The translations under genes were made by a program, and so were the position numbers. The notes under the pieces were generated by a model. That model was given only the letters and a program-made list of their open reading frames with translations. It had not been told where the DNA came from and did no database searches. Shown here in pieces: positions 30,451 to 41,880 of a DNA stretch of 64,000 nt. The stretch is from Sclerodactyla briareus (lineage: Eukaryota > Echinodermata > Holothuroidea > Dendrochirotida > Sclerodactylidae): assembly GCA_026419785.1 (NCBI GenBank), contig JAODTK010000189.1:124001-188000 (forward strand), read 5' to 3'. Numbering within the stretch: position 1 is the first letter of the stretch; every line of letters starts with the position of its first letter.

Positions 30451-32440
30451 CCCATGCTTTCTCCCCCCCCCCCCCCCACGCAAGCAACACCTCTGGAAAA
30501 GGTCATCCTGTTGCGATAAGGATTCATCAGGATTTGTGGCTTTCTGGTTCTTTCTGTTCTGGCTCTTTGGTAAGGAAGACACTGTGGCAGGCCAACAATG
30601 TCCCAACAGTCTTCTCACCTAGAAACTATTCTACTGTCACATTGTTCACTGTAGCCTTTTAGAAGCCACAATCTCTGACTGCAGGCGTTAATAATCCAAA
30701 TTTTTGTTTATTAAGAAAAAATGCCAGAAGACCCTCTTGGGTCTTCTGTACACATAAATGGCATTGCGGATGTTATCTCCAGCACTATATGGCTATTCGT
30801 TGACGACTGCCATATATTAAACAGATCCATCAAAGGTCCTGAAAATGAAATACGTACTTCCAGAAGGATCCGATAGAACTTTTCTTCAAAATTCCTTGAT
30901 GCTCGGTGGAAATTGCTCTTGTTGAATACCAGGGTTCTTGAAGCCCTGTGGCCGCGTTTCAACACTACATACTCTATTTCAGGCTATTCTGGAAGTGTGG
31001 TGGTTGGTAGCACAGGTATTCCATACGTTATAAAGGCGTGTGTACCTCGATTATGAAGGCTTGTAATTCTTAGGGTTTTACATCTCCTGGTATTAGAATG
31101 CATACCCCATTTGTTTTTGGTTCAATAGACCAGATTATCTAGATCCTCCTGGAGTATAAACCCTAGGGCTGTGCTCAACTAAAATTATCGATTATAGTTG
31201 CCACAATGATTAATCGACTAAGAAAATCAATTTCTGATTATTCGGGAGCTATAAAATAAGAATGTTTCTGTTTTTTTTCTTGTTCCGACCTAGTGTCCAG
31301 AGTAGTGGACCACACATTTAATAATTGTAACAGAGAAAGCTTAGTCAGTCAGCCTTATTAATGTGATTGTGCATGTCAGGAGAATCACTGATTCAAAGCC
31401 CTCCATGTAATACATACAACAACCTACGGAACAAATACAAAAGAATTTGATTAATTGATTATTGATCGTTTTTAGGAATGAATATCAATCATGGATTAAT
31501 TGTGAGAGCACAGCCCTATATACCCTTGGTGTCCAGCATAGAGCAGCACCATTTACAACTGGGTGCTACTCCTGTGAAGTTTTCTAGCACGTCCGGATTT
31601 CATCACTCAGACTGGACGAGTCTTCCCAGAGCAAGAAGAGCTTGCTGACTAACCTACCCGTACGATATCATCCATAGAAACCTGGACTGTCCAAAGACAG
31701 CACCACTCTCAAAATAGATAGCGCCAATATAATGGTTGGTAAACTCACGAATAACCACACAGAAAATCCATGTAAAGACAGTTAAAGTTTGAATCTCCAA
31801 CCGAATGACAATCTTCGAACACAGGTGCAAGTGCGGAATGCCACAATGAGCGGCGCACTCACCAATGTACATAAATGACATTATTACTGTGAACAACCAT
31901 GTAGTGGCGAAGAGGCAAGTCTCAGGAGGACAGGACCAACAACTGCAACTGTTCACCACTATCTGTGCTGCTTTATGCCAATTCCTTCTTTCCAGAACTA
32001 CGAGTCTGTAATTTTCACAAATAGGCCCCATTTTTTTTTGTATATATGCCTAATCGGTTTTGTTCGTATCATGAGCACTGTGGTGCACACAAGCCCTGGC
32101 AGTTCGAATTCCCTTTCGGCATCCTCCGGAGAACACCAGGTTACAGTGAGCACCTATTCGAACACAGGCTGCTCTAAACCAAGCGTCTTGAAGTTTGACT
32201 TTTTTGGAGAATTCAAATTTAAAGCTCTTGGCTGTTCGACCCTCTCATTCCGCCTACGGACAACATCCTTACGGGGGTGCCACCACAACCCCTAAAGTGG
32301 GGGTGCAAGGACTATACTACCATTGCAGCAGTGGGGTTCCTCGCGCAGTTTTGATAATCATCCGTATAGTGGTGTTGTACTTGTCGTCAGTATAAGGCGG
32401 ATCCTACCATATGCTCATAATTGAATTGAATACATGTATC
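30451..32440. other. Non-coding stretch, no secure gene
   Basis: A short hydrophobic frame at about 30526-30569 (Gly-Phe-Val-Ala-Phe-Trp-Phe-Phe-Leu-Phe-Trp-Leu-Phe-Gly) ends at a GTAAGG donor-like site. It could be a membrane-spanning exon, but no acceptor or flanking coding sequence supports it. At 31654-32031 the - strand has a 125-codon frame with two hydrophobic stretches and no family I recognise. Confidence 0.35.
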
Positions 32441-32510
32441 GTCTGTAAATAATATATATTATCTATATCTATATATTTATATATTATTATACTATATATA
32501 TCTTTTTTTT
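32441..32510. repeat. AT-rich microsatellite
   Basis: Imperfect tatata/tatct runs followed by a T run. No gene content. Confidence 0.85.
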
Positions 32511-32664
32511 TTGACTTGTTGCTTTTAATGCATCCGGAACGACTCATGATCATAACACCCCTATGTTACAAATAAAGTCGCCCCCCATGAAATTGCTTCA
32601 AAATGACCGACGACCATGTATTTCTACCAGCCCTGGCTTTTGGTAGCTACCCCTGAACCATGGC

Positions 32665-33993
32665 CTCTGGGCCTGCATACAACAGATTAATGGGCCTCCA
32701 ATCAATAAACACCAGATTGATGGGCATGCAATCATAAAAAACACCAGTATTGATGGGCCATGCATCTATAAAACACCAATGTTGTCCATGCCATCATAAA
32801 CACCAATTGATTGGCCATGCATCTATAAACATCAGCTTGGGCCTGCAATCATAAACCCAGATTGATGACCTCAATCAATAAACACAGATTGATGGCCATG
32901 CATCATAAACCCAGATTGATGGGCCATGCAACCTATAACCAGATTGATTGGCCATAGCAATCCAATAAACAACAATTGATGGCCATGCAATCCATAACAT
33001 CAGATTGATGGGCATGCAATCAATAAACACCAATTGATGGGGGCCATATCAATCAATAACCCAATTGATGGGCCCTTGCACTCAATAAACACCATATTGA
33101 TGGGCCATGCAATCTATAAACACCAGATTGATGGCCATGCAATCTAAAACACCATTGATGGGCCATGCAATCTATAAACAACCAGATTGATGTGCCCTGC
33201 AATCATAACACCAGATTGATGGCCATGCATCTATCAACACCATATTGCTGGCCATGCACAATACACACCAGATTGAGGGCCACCTGCATCACTATAAACA
33301 TCCGCGTTGAATGGGCCATGCAATCAATAAACCCCAATTGATGGGCCATACTCCATAACAACCAGAGTGATGGGCCATGCCAATCATAAACAACCCATTG
33401 ATGGCATGCAATCTATAACACCCGATTGATGGGCCCTGCCATCTATAAACACACCAGGTTATGGGCCATGCACTCTATAACACCAGATTGATGGGCCCAA
33501 GCAATCAATAGAACACCAATTGATTGGCCATGCAATCTATAAAACACCACCAATTGATGGCCTGCAATCATAAACACCAGATTGATGCCCTAGCATCTAT
33601 AAACATCAGATTGATGGGCCATGCAATCAATACACCAATTGATGTGCCATACATCATAACCACCAGATTGATGGGCCAATGCATCCATAAACACCAGATT
33701 GATGGGCCATGCCATCTCTAAACACCAATTGATGGGCCATGCAATCATACACACCAGGTTGATTGGGCCCTGCATCTATAAACAACCAGATTGATGGGCA
33801 TGCAATCAATAACCCCAGATTGATGGGCCCTGCAATCTATATAACCCAGATTTGATGTCCATGCAATCATTAACACCAATTGAAAATGGCCATCAATCTA
33901 TAAACACCAGATTGATTATGCCATTCAATCAATAACCCAGTTGATGGGCCATACAATCAGTAACACCAGATTGATGGGCATGAAGCAATCAAT
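32665..33993. repeat. 31-bp minisatellite, about 40 units
   Basis: The unit is roughly aacaccagattgatgggcca followed by tgcaatcaata. It repeats head to tail for 1.33 kb with frequent one- and two-base losses. Units end either caataa or ctataa, giving two variant classes. There are no unique spacers, so it is not a CRISPR-like array. Frames are accidental. Confidence 0.93.
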
Positions 33994-34522
33994 ATTTCAT
34001 TGCTGCAATTGCTGGCTCGAAAAAACAACAACTGAGAAAACTACCAAGAAAACAAAACACCAGTTTCGTGTTCCCCCTCCCTCTGGCCACATGAATTACC
34101 TGTTTTCCCCATCACTTTTTCCATTATCGAACTAACATTTTGCCAAAAAAAAACTACATTTTGCCAAAAATGTCTCATCCAGACCGCTGGAATGCCTAGT
34201 TGGTGTTTTCCCCATAGTAAAACATATCGCAGCATTGATACGAAGCCATCAAAAGCAGTTACGGTGGCTCCAACACTGGTCCGTTCTAGGACTCCCTACT
34301 GTCTCCAACTCCCCTCCCCCCCCCAATAAGGACCACGCCCAAAGTTCCCTGCAACTTACGGACAAGAAACTTTTTTTTTTTACATGCCAAAGCTAACATT
34401 TATCCTTCTGTTCGCAATGAAAGACCGAAGACCAGTGTTGTTAACTCGATATGAACAATTTACCCATGGCAAACTATCGTTTCTCAAATATTTGCACTTC
34501 GTCTAATGGAATCTTGTCATAG

Positions 34523-34774
34523 GCAACGGGGATGACAAACATCATTGGTGAACAATCTCCACGAAAGCGTCTCATCCACGCGAACCCCGTCTATAATGGG
34601 GAGGCAACCAACGGGACAGCCGCCAACGGCCTCGAGCTTCACGGGCGGCATTCCAAAACTCGATGGAGGAAAGGCAAAATAGAGGGAGCTGCTAATCAAG
34701 GATCGCCCAGTCACAAGCCATTTGTCTTCCAAATGGAGGGATGCGATTGTGATGATTTCCTGGTGGCCTGTTGA
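34523..34774 (+). CDS. Candidate 3' coding exon (basic, Asn/Gly-rich tail)
   Basis: After an acceptor-like cttgtcatag, one open frame reads Gln-Ser-Pro-Arg-Lys-Arg-Leu-Ile-His-Ala-Asn-Pro-Val-Tyr-Asn-Gly-Glu-Ala and continues through a basic Arg-Trp-Arg-Lys-Gly-Lys segment to a stop at 34772-34774. The base composition is more GC-rich than the neighbours and free of repeats. It could be the cytoplasmic tail of the upstream Ig/FN3 gene or of an unrelated gene. No domain is recognised, and the link to the upstream exons is only by strand and distance. Confidence 0.3.
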   Translation, partial: ATGMTNIIGEQSPRKRLIHANPVYNGEATNGTAANGLELHGRHSKTRWRKGKIEGAANQGSPSHKPFVFQMEGCDCDDFLVAC

Positions 34775-35381
34775 TATTTTCAGTGTTTCACAGTGTTATT
34801 TAATTTATGCATTCAGAATGATAACACTATTTTTCACCATAGCTACATTTTCTATATATTTTAGGCTTGAAAACAAATTTTATCAGGCAGGCGTCAGACG
34901 CAATAACATTTTTTTGTGCTGAATATTTCAACATACATTTAGAACTTACCTGGCATTTTCTTTTGTGGAGTGAAAAAATGTCACCTGCCACAGTTTAGAG
35001 GAGTCAGCCCTGCTGGTCTGACAGTGAAATGAAAAAGTTGAGAAAATTATCTGGGTAGATATGAAGCGAAAAATGTTATATTAATTTTGATTGTGTTTTC
35101 GCAGCAGTTCGATCTTAGTCAGTTTTAATTTAGCACATACAATTGCAAATGAAATTCATCAGATTTTGAGACTAGGGCTAAAACGAATTTGTCCCATGCA
35201 TCCATGCCAGCTTGTAATGAAACAATTGCCATGAAAATAGGTTCATCTAAACACATTAGTTATTATTATTTTTAGTTTTTCCAGAGTAGAATTTCACTGC
35301 TGCTTGAAGAAATTGCAAATAATGCATTCTTCATCTCTGCATGGCGTGTGGCACCCTTGTCGTTCAATGTTGTGATGATTT
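34775..35381. other. Non-coding stretch, no gene seen
   Basis: A/T-rich and free of recognised repeats. It could hold the 3' UTR of the candidate exon before it. No polyadenylation context was singled out. Confidence 0.35.
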
Positions 35382-36145
35382 CATTGGTGGCGCCAGGATT
35401 TCCCCGACGGGGGTTTCGAGTTCCCCGACGGGAGGTCCGAGTTCCCCGACGAGTCTCACCCTACCCCCTAGGTCGAAACCTGCATTTTTGATGTTTTCAC
35501 TTTGATTTTCATGCAACTTTTTTTTCAAAGAAAAATGAAACGAAAAAAATAAATACACATGGAGTGGCATTGTCTACTCTCGGTGGCATCCCATGCAATC
35601 AAGTGCTCTTAGTATAGAATCTTGGTCAGAATTCGGCGTACTACACAGCTGTAGGAAATGCCTGGGCACTGGCAGACTGTGGGAGCATTTGCCTTGTGAG
35701 AGCACACCACTTAACACAAATGCAAAAGTAGACGGCAGAACGATCATCCTCCCAACAGAATTGTACATTAATTTTTGCGGGGACATTTCGAAGATATCAA
35801 TAAGCTGATGTATCTTATCTATAATTCCACGCGTGCATAGTTTTGTTAGGAAGATAGGAGGATGGATATGCTGATCTTAAACTCGAGCGAGGAACCTGTC
35901 AATTCTATAAAATGTATGAGGCTGCACAATTTTCAACTTTAATATAGAAATTTTCACTATAAAGAAGGTTGAACTATTTATACTGTCGGGGCAATAGGCC
36001 TTTGTCGGGATGTGTGTATTTCAGCGTACCCACTCGGGCTCCCCGAGATGGGAGAAAATCCCCGACGGGGGGGGGGAAGGCGGGGGGGCAGCTCCCCTGA
36101 TGGGAGGGGCATGGCCCCCCTGCACCCCCACTGGCGCCACCCTTG
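35382..36145 (-). mobile_element. hAT-like non-autonomous element, copy 2, with 8-bp TSD
   Basis: It starts CATTGGTGGCGCCAG and ends CTGGCGCCACCCTTG, inverted ends matching copy 1. It is flanked on both sides by gatgattt (35374-35381 and 36146-36153), a perfect 8-bp target-site duplication. Internally it is copy 1 in reverse: ttccccgacggg motifs lead at the left, and gcgtacccactcgggc and cccgacagt-type landmarks follow. No transposase is present. Confidence 0.82.
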
Positions 36146-36274
36146 GATGATTTATATGGGCATGCAGCTTAGATAGAGGATTGGGTTAGCCGGCACTCTG
36201 CTAATGAGCCCGGCTGATAAGTTGTTCTCCCATTACACATTGTTCAATCAAAGGTTTGTAAGGAGGTGTCATTC

Positions 36275-36376
36275 TCTTTTAGCGTGTGACAGGGCTGTGT
36301 TGCCTGAGCCAACCAAATTCGTTCTCTTCTTAGCGTGTGACATGGCTGTGTTGCCTGAGCCAACCAAATTCCCCCC
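36275..36376. repeat. 51-bp tandem duplication
   Basis: agcgtgtgacagggctgtgt at 36281 recurs at 36332 with one change (acatggctg), followed in both by tgcctgagccaaccaaattc. Two copies only. Confidence 0.9.
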
Positions 36377-37419
36377 ATTCATTCGCACATGGGTCAACTG
36401 CAATGGGTGTTATATCAATCACAATTTCCAAGTTGACTAAAAATCAATATTTAATATGATTATTATTGCAATAATATGGATTAAATATATGTCTTCAGTA
36501 CCTGAAGATCAGAGAATGTCTTTTTTGTGTGTTCGTTCCCATGACTTGAGCCAACCATTGCAGATCAGATTCGATATTTTAGTGAGTCTGTGAGCGGCAT
36601 GTTTTCGTAGCTGCGAAGAGCCATTCTCAGCCATTTCAGGATCCTAACTTTTCACATTTTCGTGTTTGTCTCCGGCTCAGCTGGTACCAGGTGGTGCTCC
36701 GCTTATATATAGATGACCGTGTCACAGTGGGCCCCCCTGGGAATATTGCCTCTACAAATGCATATGATTTTCTGTTGCAAAAGGTCACACACTGGGTGAA
36801 ACATAAGAACATGCAGGGGAACTCCAAGAGATTGGAAATGATTCACACTGTGAATGTTTTGCGCTTGAATAAACAACTGATCTGGGTACGAACAGAGTGT
36901 TTGGAGTTGAACCACAACAAGAAAGATGGCAGAGTGGTATCAGTGACGCTTTGCGAGCAAACATTCTAGGTTCTAAGTCCGCAGCACCAGGAAGTGTCTC
37001 CTAGATGGCTGTACTTGCAGTTGCAATGGATGAGGTCTTGGTCTTCACTCATGGTTCTGCTGGAATGCAGTGGGCGTCATGAGGTTATAAAATCTGGTTC
37101 ATTTTTTTGGCTTATGAGTAAGTCACGTTGAACTTGAGCTGCCGCGTCCTACGTGCTGCTCCGAGGAAAGCTGGGTTGGGTTGTTGGAGTTCATTGATCA
37201 CCCTTTCGGAGGGGACATAAAATGAGGATACCGCGAGCAGGTGGGATTGGTTACATCCCTTGCCTCAATATCATCTAAGCACTAGTTGAGAGAAGAAGGT
37301 AAGTTATCCCTGGTTCCACATCCAGGATCAATACGGCCAGCGTTGATGAGTTCCTTACTTGACTTCCTGAACCTGTAGAATTCAAATAAAACCGGTCATC
37401 TACTCATAACCAGAAATCC
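36377..37419. other. No secure gene
   Basis: A 92-codon frame at 36691-36969 (+) has no recognised domain or splice support and I leave it uncalled. Confidence 0.4.
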
Positions 37420-38060
37420 AGAAAATAAAACAATTTCTTGATGTTCATTGAACTCAAATGACTATCACACTGACCCTCAATACAATAGGGGTCATTTACT
37501 CATTATGGGGCACCCACATACTGAGCATGGGCTCCATCCACGATCCAAAATTGGGAAAATAATCAACATTTTCAACCATTTTCTCCTTGTTGCCTAAAAA
37601 CAATGGTTCATCAACTCATTATACGAACCCACATAATTAGTATGAGCTTGATTTGTCTAGGTGGGGTTCACAGCCAATTGAACTTCTCCATCATTCTCCC
37701 AACCATATTTCTCCCCCTATCACACCAACATAGAAGGTTCTTATTCTCACCATGAGAAAGATGCATGCATACCAAATCTCAGCTTGATTGGACCAACATC
37801 ATGGGAGTTTGGCATGTTCAAAAGAAGGTTTTTTCAGACTTAAGCCTACCTTGACCTTTGACATAACCTCTTAACAATGTGTACCAAAAGTCTCCATCTG
37901 GGGACGCACATACCAAACATGAGCTTGATCATCCAAGTGGGGTGGAGTTATCAAGCCAAAATTGAACCAGAACTTAGCCTAAGATGAACTTGACGCTACT
38001 CCAAAACAATAGGAGCCATGTACTCGATATACTCATCATGAAAATTCTTCATAACAAGTA
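37420..38060 (-). repeat. Diverged reverse-oriented relatives of the dimeric satellite
   Basis: Several segments match the reverse complement of the B monomer: acaataggggtcatttactc then ttatggggcacccacatac (37481), acaatggttcatcaactcat (37605), cacataccaaacatgagctt (37907) and acaataggagccatgtactc (38006). Spacing is about 120-150 bases, near one monomer length. Divergence is high, so it is an old fragment of the same family. Confidence 0.65.
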
Positions 38061-38084
38061 ATAATCCAAGTGAGGATAATAAAT

Positions 38085-38398
38085 ATATAGTAATATACGG
38101 CATTTATATAGTGCCCTATTCAGTCAGTGACTGCTCTAAGGTGCCATACAGCCCCGATCATGATAGCGGTGCGCACTCCGACAATCCCGGAGAGTATAAT
38201 TGGATGTGGATACAGTGTCCTTGACTACCTCACAGGTACTCATTTAAACCCCTGGGTCAGAGAGGAGCATTGGAAAAGAAGTACCTTGCCCAAGGGTGCA
38301 TCTGAAATTCTGAGCAGGCTATTTTGGGGCTTGAACTCACAATCTTTCAATCAGCAGTCTGGAGGTCTACTGACTGAGCTACCCCTCTCCGGATGAGT
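38085..38398 (-). mobile_element. tRNA-derived SINE, nearly complete
   Basis: On the - strand it begins near 38394 with ggggtagctcagtcagtaga (A box) and gattgtgagttcaagcccc (B box). A conserved-type central body follows (gggcaaggtacttcttttcc, then cccaggggtttaaatgagta). The 3' tail (ggcactatataaatgcc) resembles the tail shared by many SINE/LINE pairs, and the element ends in a short tatta-like repeat. The tRNA head is still good. Confidence 0.82.
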
Positions 38399-41300
38399 TA
38401 TGAGCTAAACTTGATTGGCTAAACTAATTTTCTTATTTTTCTACAATAAAAATGATCTCACATCTACATAGAACTAGAGCAGCCCAAAGTGGGCCGGAGC
38501 TCAAAGCACACGACTGCAATCATTTCCTTGTAGATTACCTTGTGACCTATAGGTGACCAAAATTCTGAACACACCGCACACCCTAAGTACAACAGCCTGT
38601 AAAACCTTCTACGGAACATTTTTTGTGTGAAAACTTTGGTTCCAATGGGTCGGGGGGGGGGGGGGGGCAGTTTCTGACCCTAAATGATCCCCACCCCCTT
38701 GCGGATGCCACTGGGTGGGTTTTCTCACTTCCTAATTCAAAGGCAATCATGGATCAATATTTAAAATGAAGCCAATACTGATAACTCATGAAACTAAGTT
38801 TGACACCCTGTTAGAGGCTCTTCCCTTCCTATAGGAGATAACACTAGCCACCACACTTATATACTTTATACCACAAGGTTATAATTTACTTGCCAAAATA
38901 TGATCTTAAGGTTGATTGCACAACAAACCATTGTTCTTCCTCATTACTACAGCAAATGATTACGCCTACCAGAGAATTACTTCAGCCATAATATCTAGAG
39001 CTGTTTCAATTAACTTTGGGCCTGATATTGACCCGATTGAAAGAAATCTTCTATTTCAATTTTAGGATACCAGGTTTTCTCAAATGTTCTCAGGGAGTGT
39101 CAGCCAATCGGAGGCATATAGACACGTCATGATCACACAGACTTCAGTTTGCACAGTGAGTAAACCGCGATAATGTGTGCTACGCTTGCACAAACCGACT
39201 TGGAAAACCTGCATACTAGATGGCAATCCGATGGCGACTCTTAATAGCCTTTAACTATATTAGTCTCGAAGGCAGATTTCAGGGGAGACAAAATGTATAC
39301 AAAGGTCACCATTTCGCAGGATTTTTTAGTTGTGAATTCTTCTTGTTTACCATTACATAGCAAGTTTAAAGCCATTCCAGCATCTCCACCTATCAACCTT
39401 CAATTATAATGTATTTCATAAGGGGAGCGGCTTCAAGCGAAAGGCAAAGGGGGAAATGGGGAGAAAAAGGTTGGGAACCACTGGTCTAAGGCATTTCCAA
39501 GAGACGGCAGATTACCCCAGTTGGTAGAGCTCCGGACTGCAAATCCATTGATTGAAGTGGGTACCTTGTGTGGGGGACTTATGGAGAGTATCCAGATCTG
39601 TATGTGGCAGCTCTTTGGAAGTCCCCTAGCCCCATTACAGGGAAGTGACTAAATAAGTTCACTTTTGTTTTTGTTTTCCAGATATGACTTTCTCCAAAAG
39701 TATGCACCCCGTTGACTTCAAAATTGTATATTTTTGTTTGTATTCGCAACAGGAAAGGATAAGCTTTGATTTGGTGCATAGTTTTAATGGGAGAAATTTT
39801 TTTGGGGGAGGGGAAGGTCCGTTAAGGTCATGGCCAAGGTCAAGGAAATTCCTCAGTTTTGAGATAATTTTTCGGAACCTTCCAGAGAAGCGGCCAAAGG
39901 ACCCCAAATTTATCACACCTTCTCTGGAATTACTCCTTACAGGTCTGCTACTGAATAGAAACTCTCAGGGGTTCGTCTCAAGCAGTTTCTGAGAATAAAC
40001 AAAATCTGCCAAAATTCCACTCTTTTACCTACAAAATCCCCCGAAATCATGGAGGTCATGAAGAACCCCCGACTGCCCCGAGTACACAACCCTTCACCGG
40101 CCCTATCTGGGTGATTTTTTTAATGCTATAAGAAGCGAAGGGCAAGTTCTGGGGAAAATTAGAGGGAGCTATGCATTTTTTGTTTCCTAACCCTTTCAGG
40201 CATAGTTTGGAATCCCACATGATGGACAAGCTTAAAGGAACTGCAGGATGATCCACACATGGCTTATTTGATAGCTGGATAAAAACTGAATGCGTCAGTC
40301 CAAACCGGGAAGTTCATAGGACTTTCCGTTAAGGAGTTATCGCCATTTGAAGTTTGTGTATTGTGAAGCATGTGTATCGCGCAAGATCGAAATGCATCCC
40401 ATCATGGCATAATAAATTATGTCATCCTTGCACAACCCTGCAAACATTCTATTGAAATTCAAACATCCATTTCACTTCGAAACGCATTTAGTTTATGGGT
40501 GAGGATTGCTGTAGTGGGTTGGTAGGTATTTGATGTTCTTTTGGTAGAGAAGGGACACAGAATTCTGCAAATGTTACATATTCAACAAAATAAACACAAT
40601 ACATACTGATTTCCTGTGTTGTTGGCAATGTGTGACGTCATGCGTTTTGCGTATTGGGATTCTCCCCAATGTATCTGCTTAATGGCCCAAACTTCGGAGG
40701 CCAATAACTCCCAGATAGGAACATCGGTATTGAAATGGGGTTTGTTCCTAGACAGTTTCTCATTCTCCACCATATAACCACTGTTGTATCCAAGCCTTGC
40801 AGTTGTCCTTTTAAGCTAGTCGAGTCAATACTCGTACTGCATACCACAAACTCAGACCCGACTCCGAGAATTGCAACTCGAGAGTCAGAGAACTAGAGTG
40901 ATTTTTTTGTCTTAGTGGAAAGCCTTACCAACACCTAAAAAGTCTTCAAGAAGAAGAAGAAAGCCCCAGTAGATCTATTTCAGGTAACCTTTTTCCTCAA
41001 AAATGAAAATTGGTCGCATTTAGGCACGTTAGAAACGTTCAGCTAGGCCAGCCTAAGCTTATGATTTTTATATAGCCTACGCCTGGCCTATGTTGACTTT
41101 GTACAGTGGCCCTCGGCCGGGACCAGGTAGGCCTATATCCTCAACAGGTGCAATCCTTCACTTAGAGGTCCAAATCATCAGACTCAACTCCTGCCCTTGA
41201 CCCTGCAAGTCACTGTGGCGACCTATTGGATTTTGTGCATTGGCCGTATAATCACCCAACTGCCCAACGGCCAAGTTTGCTGGCCCAAATTGTTAAAGTT
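38399..41300. other. Mostly unannotated; possible hAT element ends
   Basis: No gene is recognised. aaaggttgggaaccactg ends at 39481, and aagtttgacaccctg ends near 38812. Both look like the right-hand ends of hAT-type elements, but I did not find their partners. A poly-G run lies at 38652-38667. Confidence 0.35.
39505..39575 (+). mobile_element. tRNA-like SINE remnant
   Basis: attaccccagttggtagagc with tccggactgcaaatcc after it resembles a tRNA A box and anticodon arm. The B box (gattgaagtggg) is degenerate. It is unlikely to be a working tRNA gene. Confidence 0.4.
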
Positions 41301-41304
41301 CGCC

Positions 41305-41880
41305 GCACCGTGTACACCTGAGGTAACACTTTTCCGCTCGGATTTCTCCGAAACGGGAATCCCCCCCTGCCCCCAGGAACGCCAATCTGTTGTGCCCTAA
41401 CTATTTCATGACCCCCCTAGGGCAGTCCCGTCAGAACCCCCCACCCCGGGGGCTTAGACGCCCGATTGAAAATCCCGGAAAACACCTCCGTACTTAGAAA
41501 AGTTTCAGTCAAGTAACGGCATGTACGCCTGAGGTAATACTTTTCTTCCGCTCGGATTTCCTCCGAAACCGGGAATCCCCTGCCCCCAGGACGCCAATAT
41601 GTTGTGCCCTACCTATTTCATGACCCCCCTAGGGCAGTCCCGTCAAGAACCCCCCACCCCGGGGCTGAGACGCCGATTGAAAATCCCGAAAACACCTCCT
41701 TACTTAGAAATTTTCAGTCAACGTACGGCATGTACGCCTGAGTAACCCTTTTCCGCTCGGATTTCTCGAAACCTTGAACCCCTGCCCCAGACGCCAATTG
41801 TTGTGCCCTACCTATTTCATGACACCCCCAGGGGAGTCCCGTCAAGAACCCCCTCACCCCGGTGCGGAGACGGGGATTCA
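41305..41880. repeat. Tandem repeat, unit about 210 bp, three copies
   Basis: gtacacctgaggtaacactt (41311) recurs as gtacgcctgaggtaatactt (41523) and gtacgcctgagtaaccctt (41731). Each is followed by ccgctcggatttc, tatttcatgacccccc and cccgtcaagaacccccc blocks. The third unit is truncated. Confidence 0.88.

Noticed and set aside
32665-33993. CRISPR-like array
   Set aside because: The repeats are contiguous with no unique spacers, and the DNA is eukaryotic. It is a minisatellite.
36691-36969. 92-codon + strand frame with a plausible composition
   Set aside because: There is no recognised domain, splice support or conserved neighbour. A frame of this length is expected by chance.
38330-38398. 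Functional tRNA gene
   Set aside because: A and B boxes are good but the sequence continues into a SINE body and LINE-like tail, and the acceptor stem does not close.
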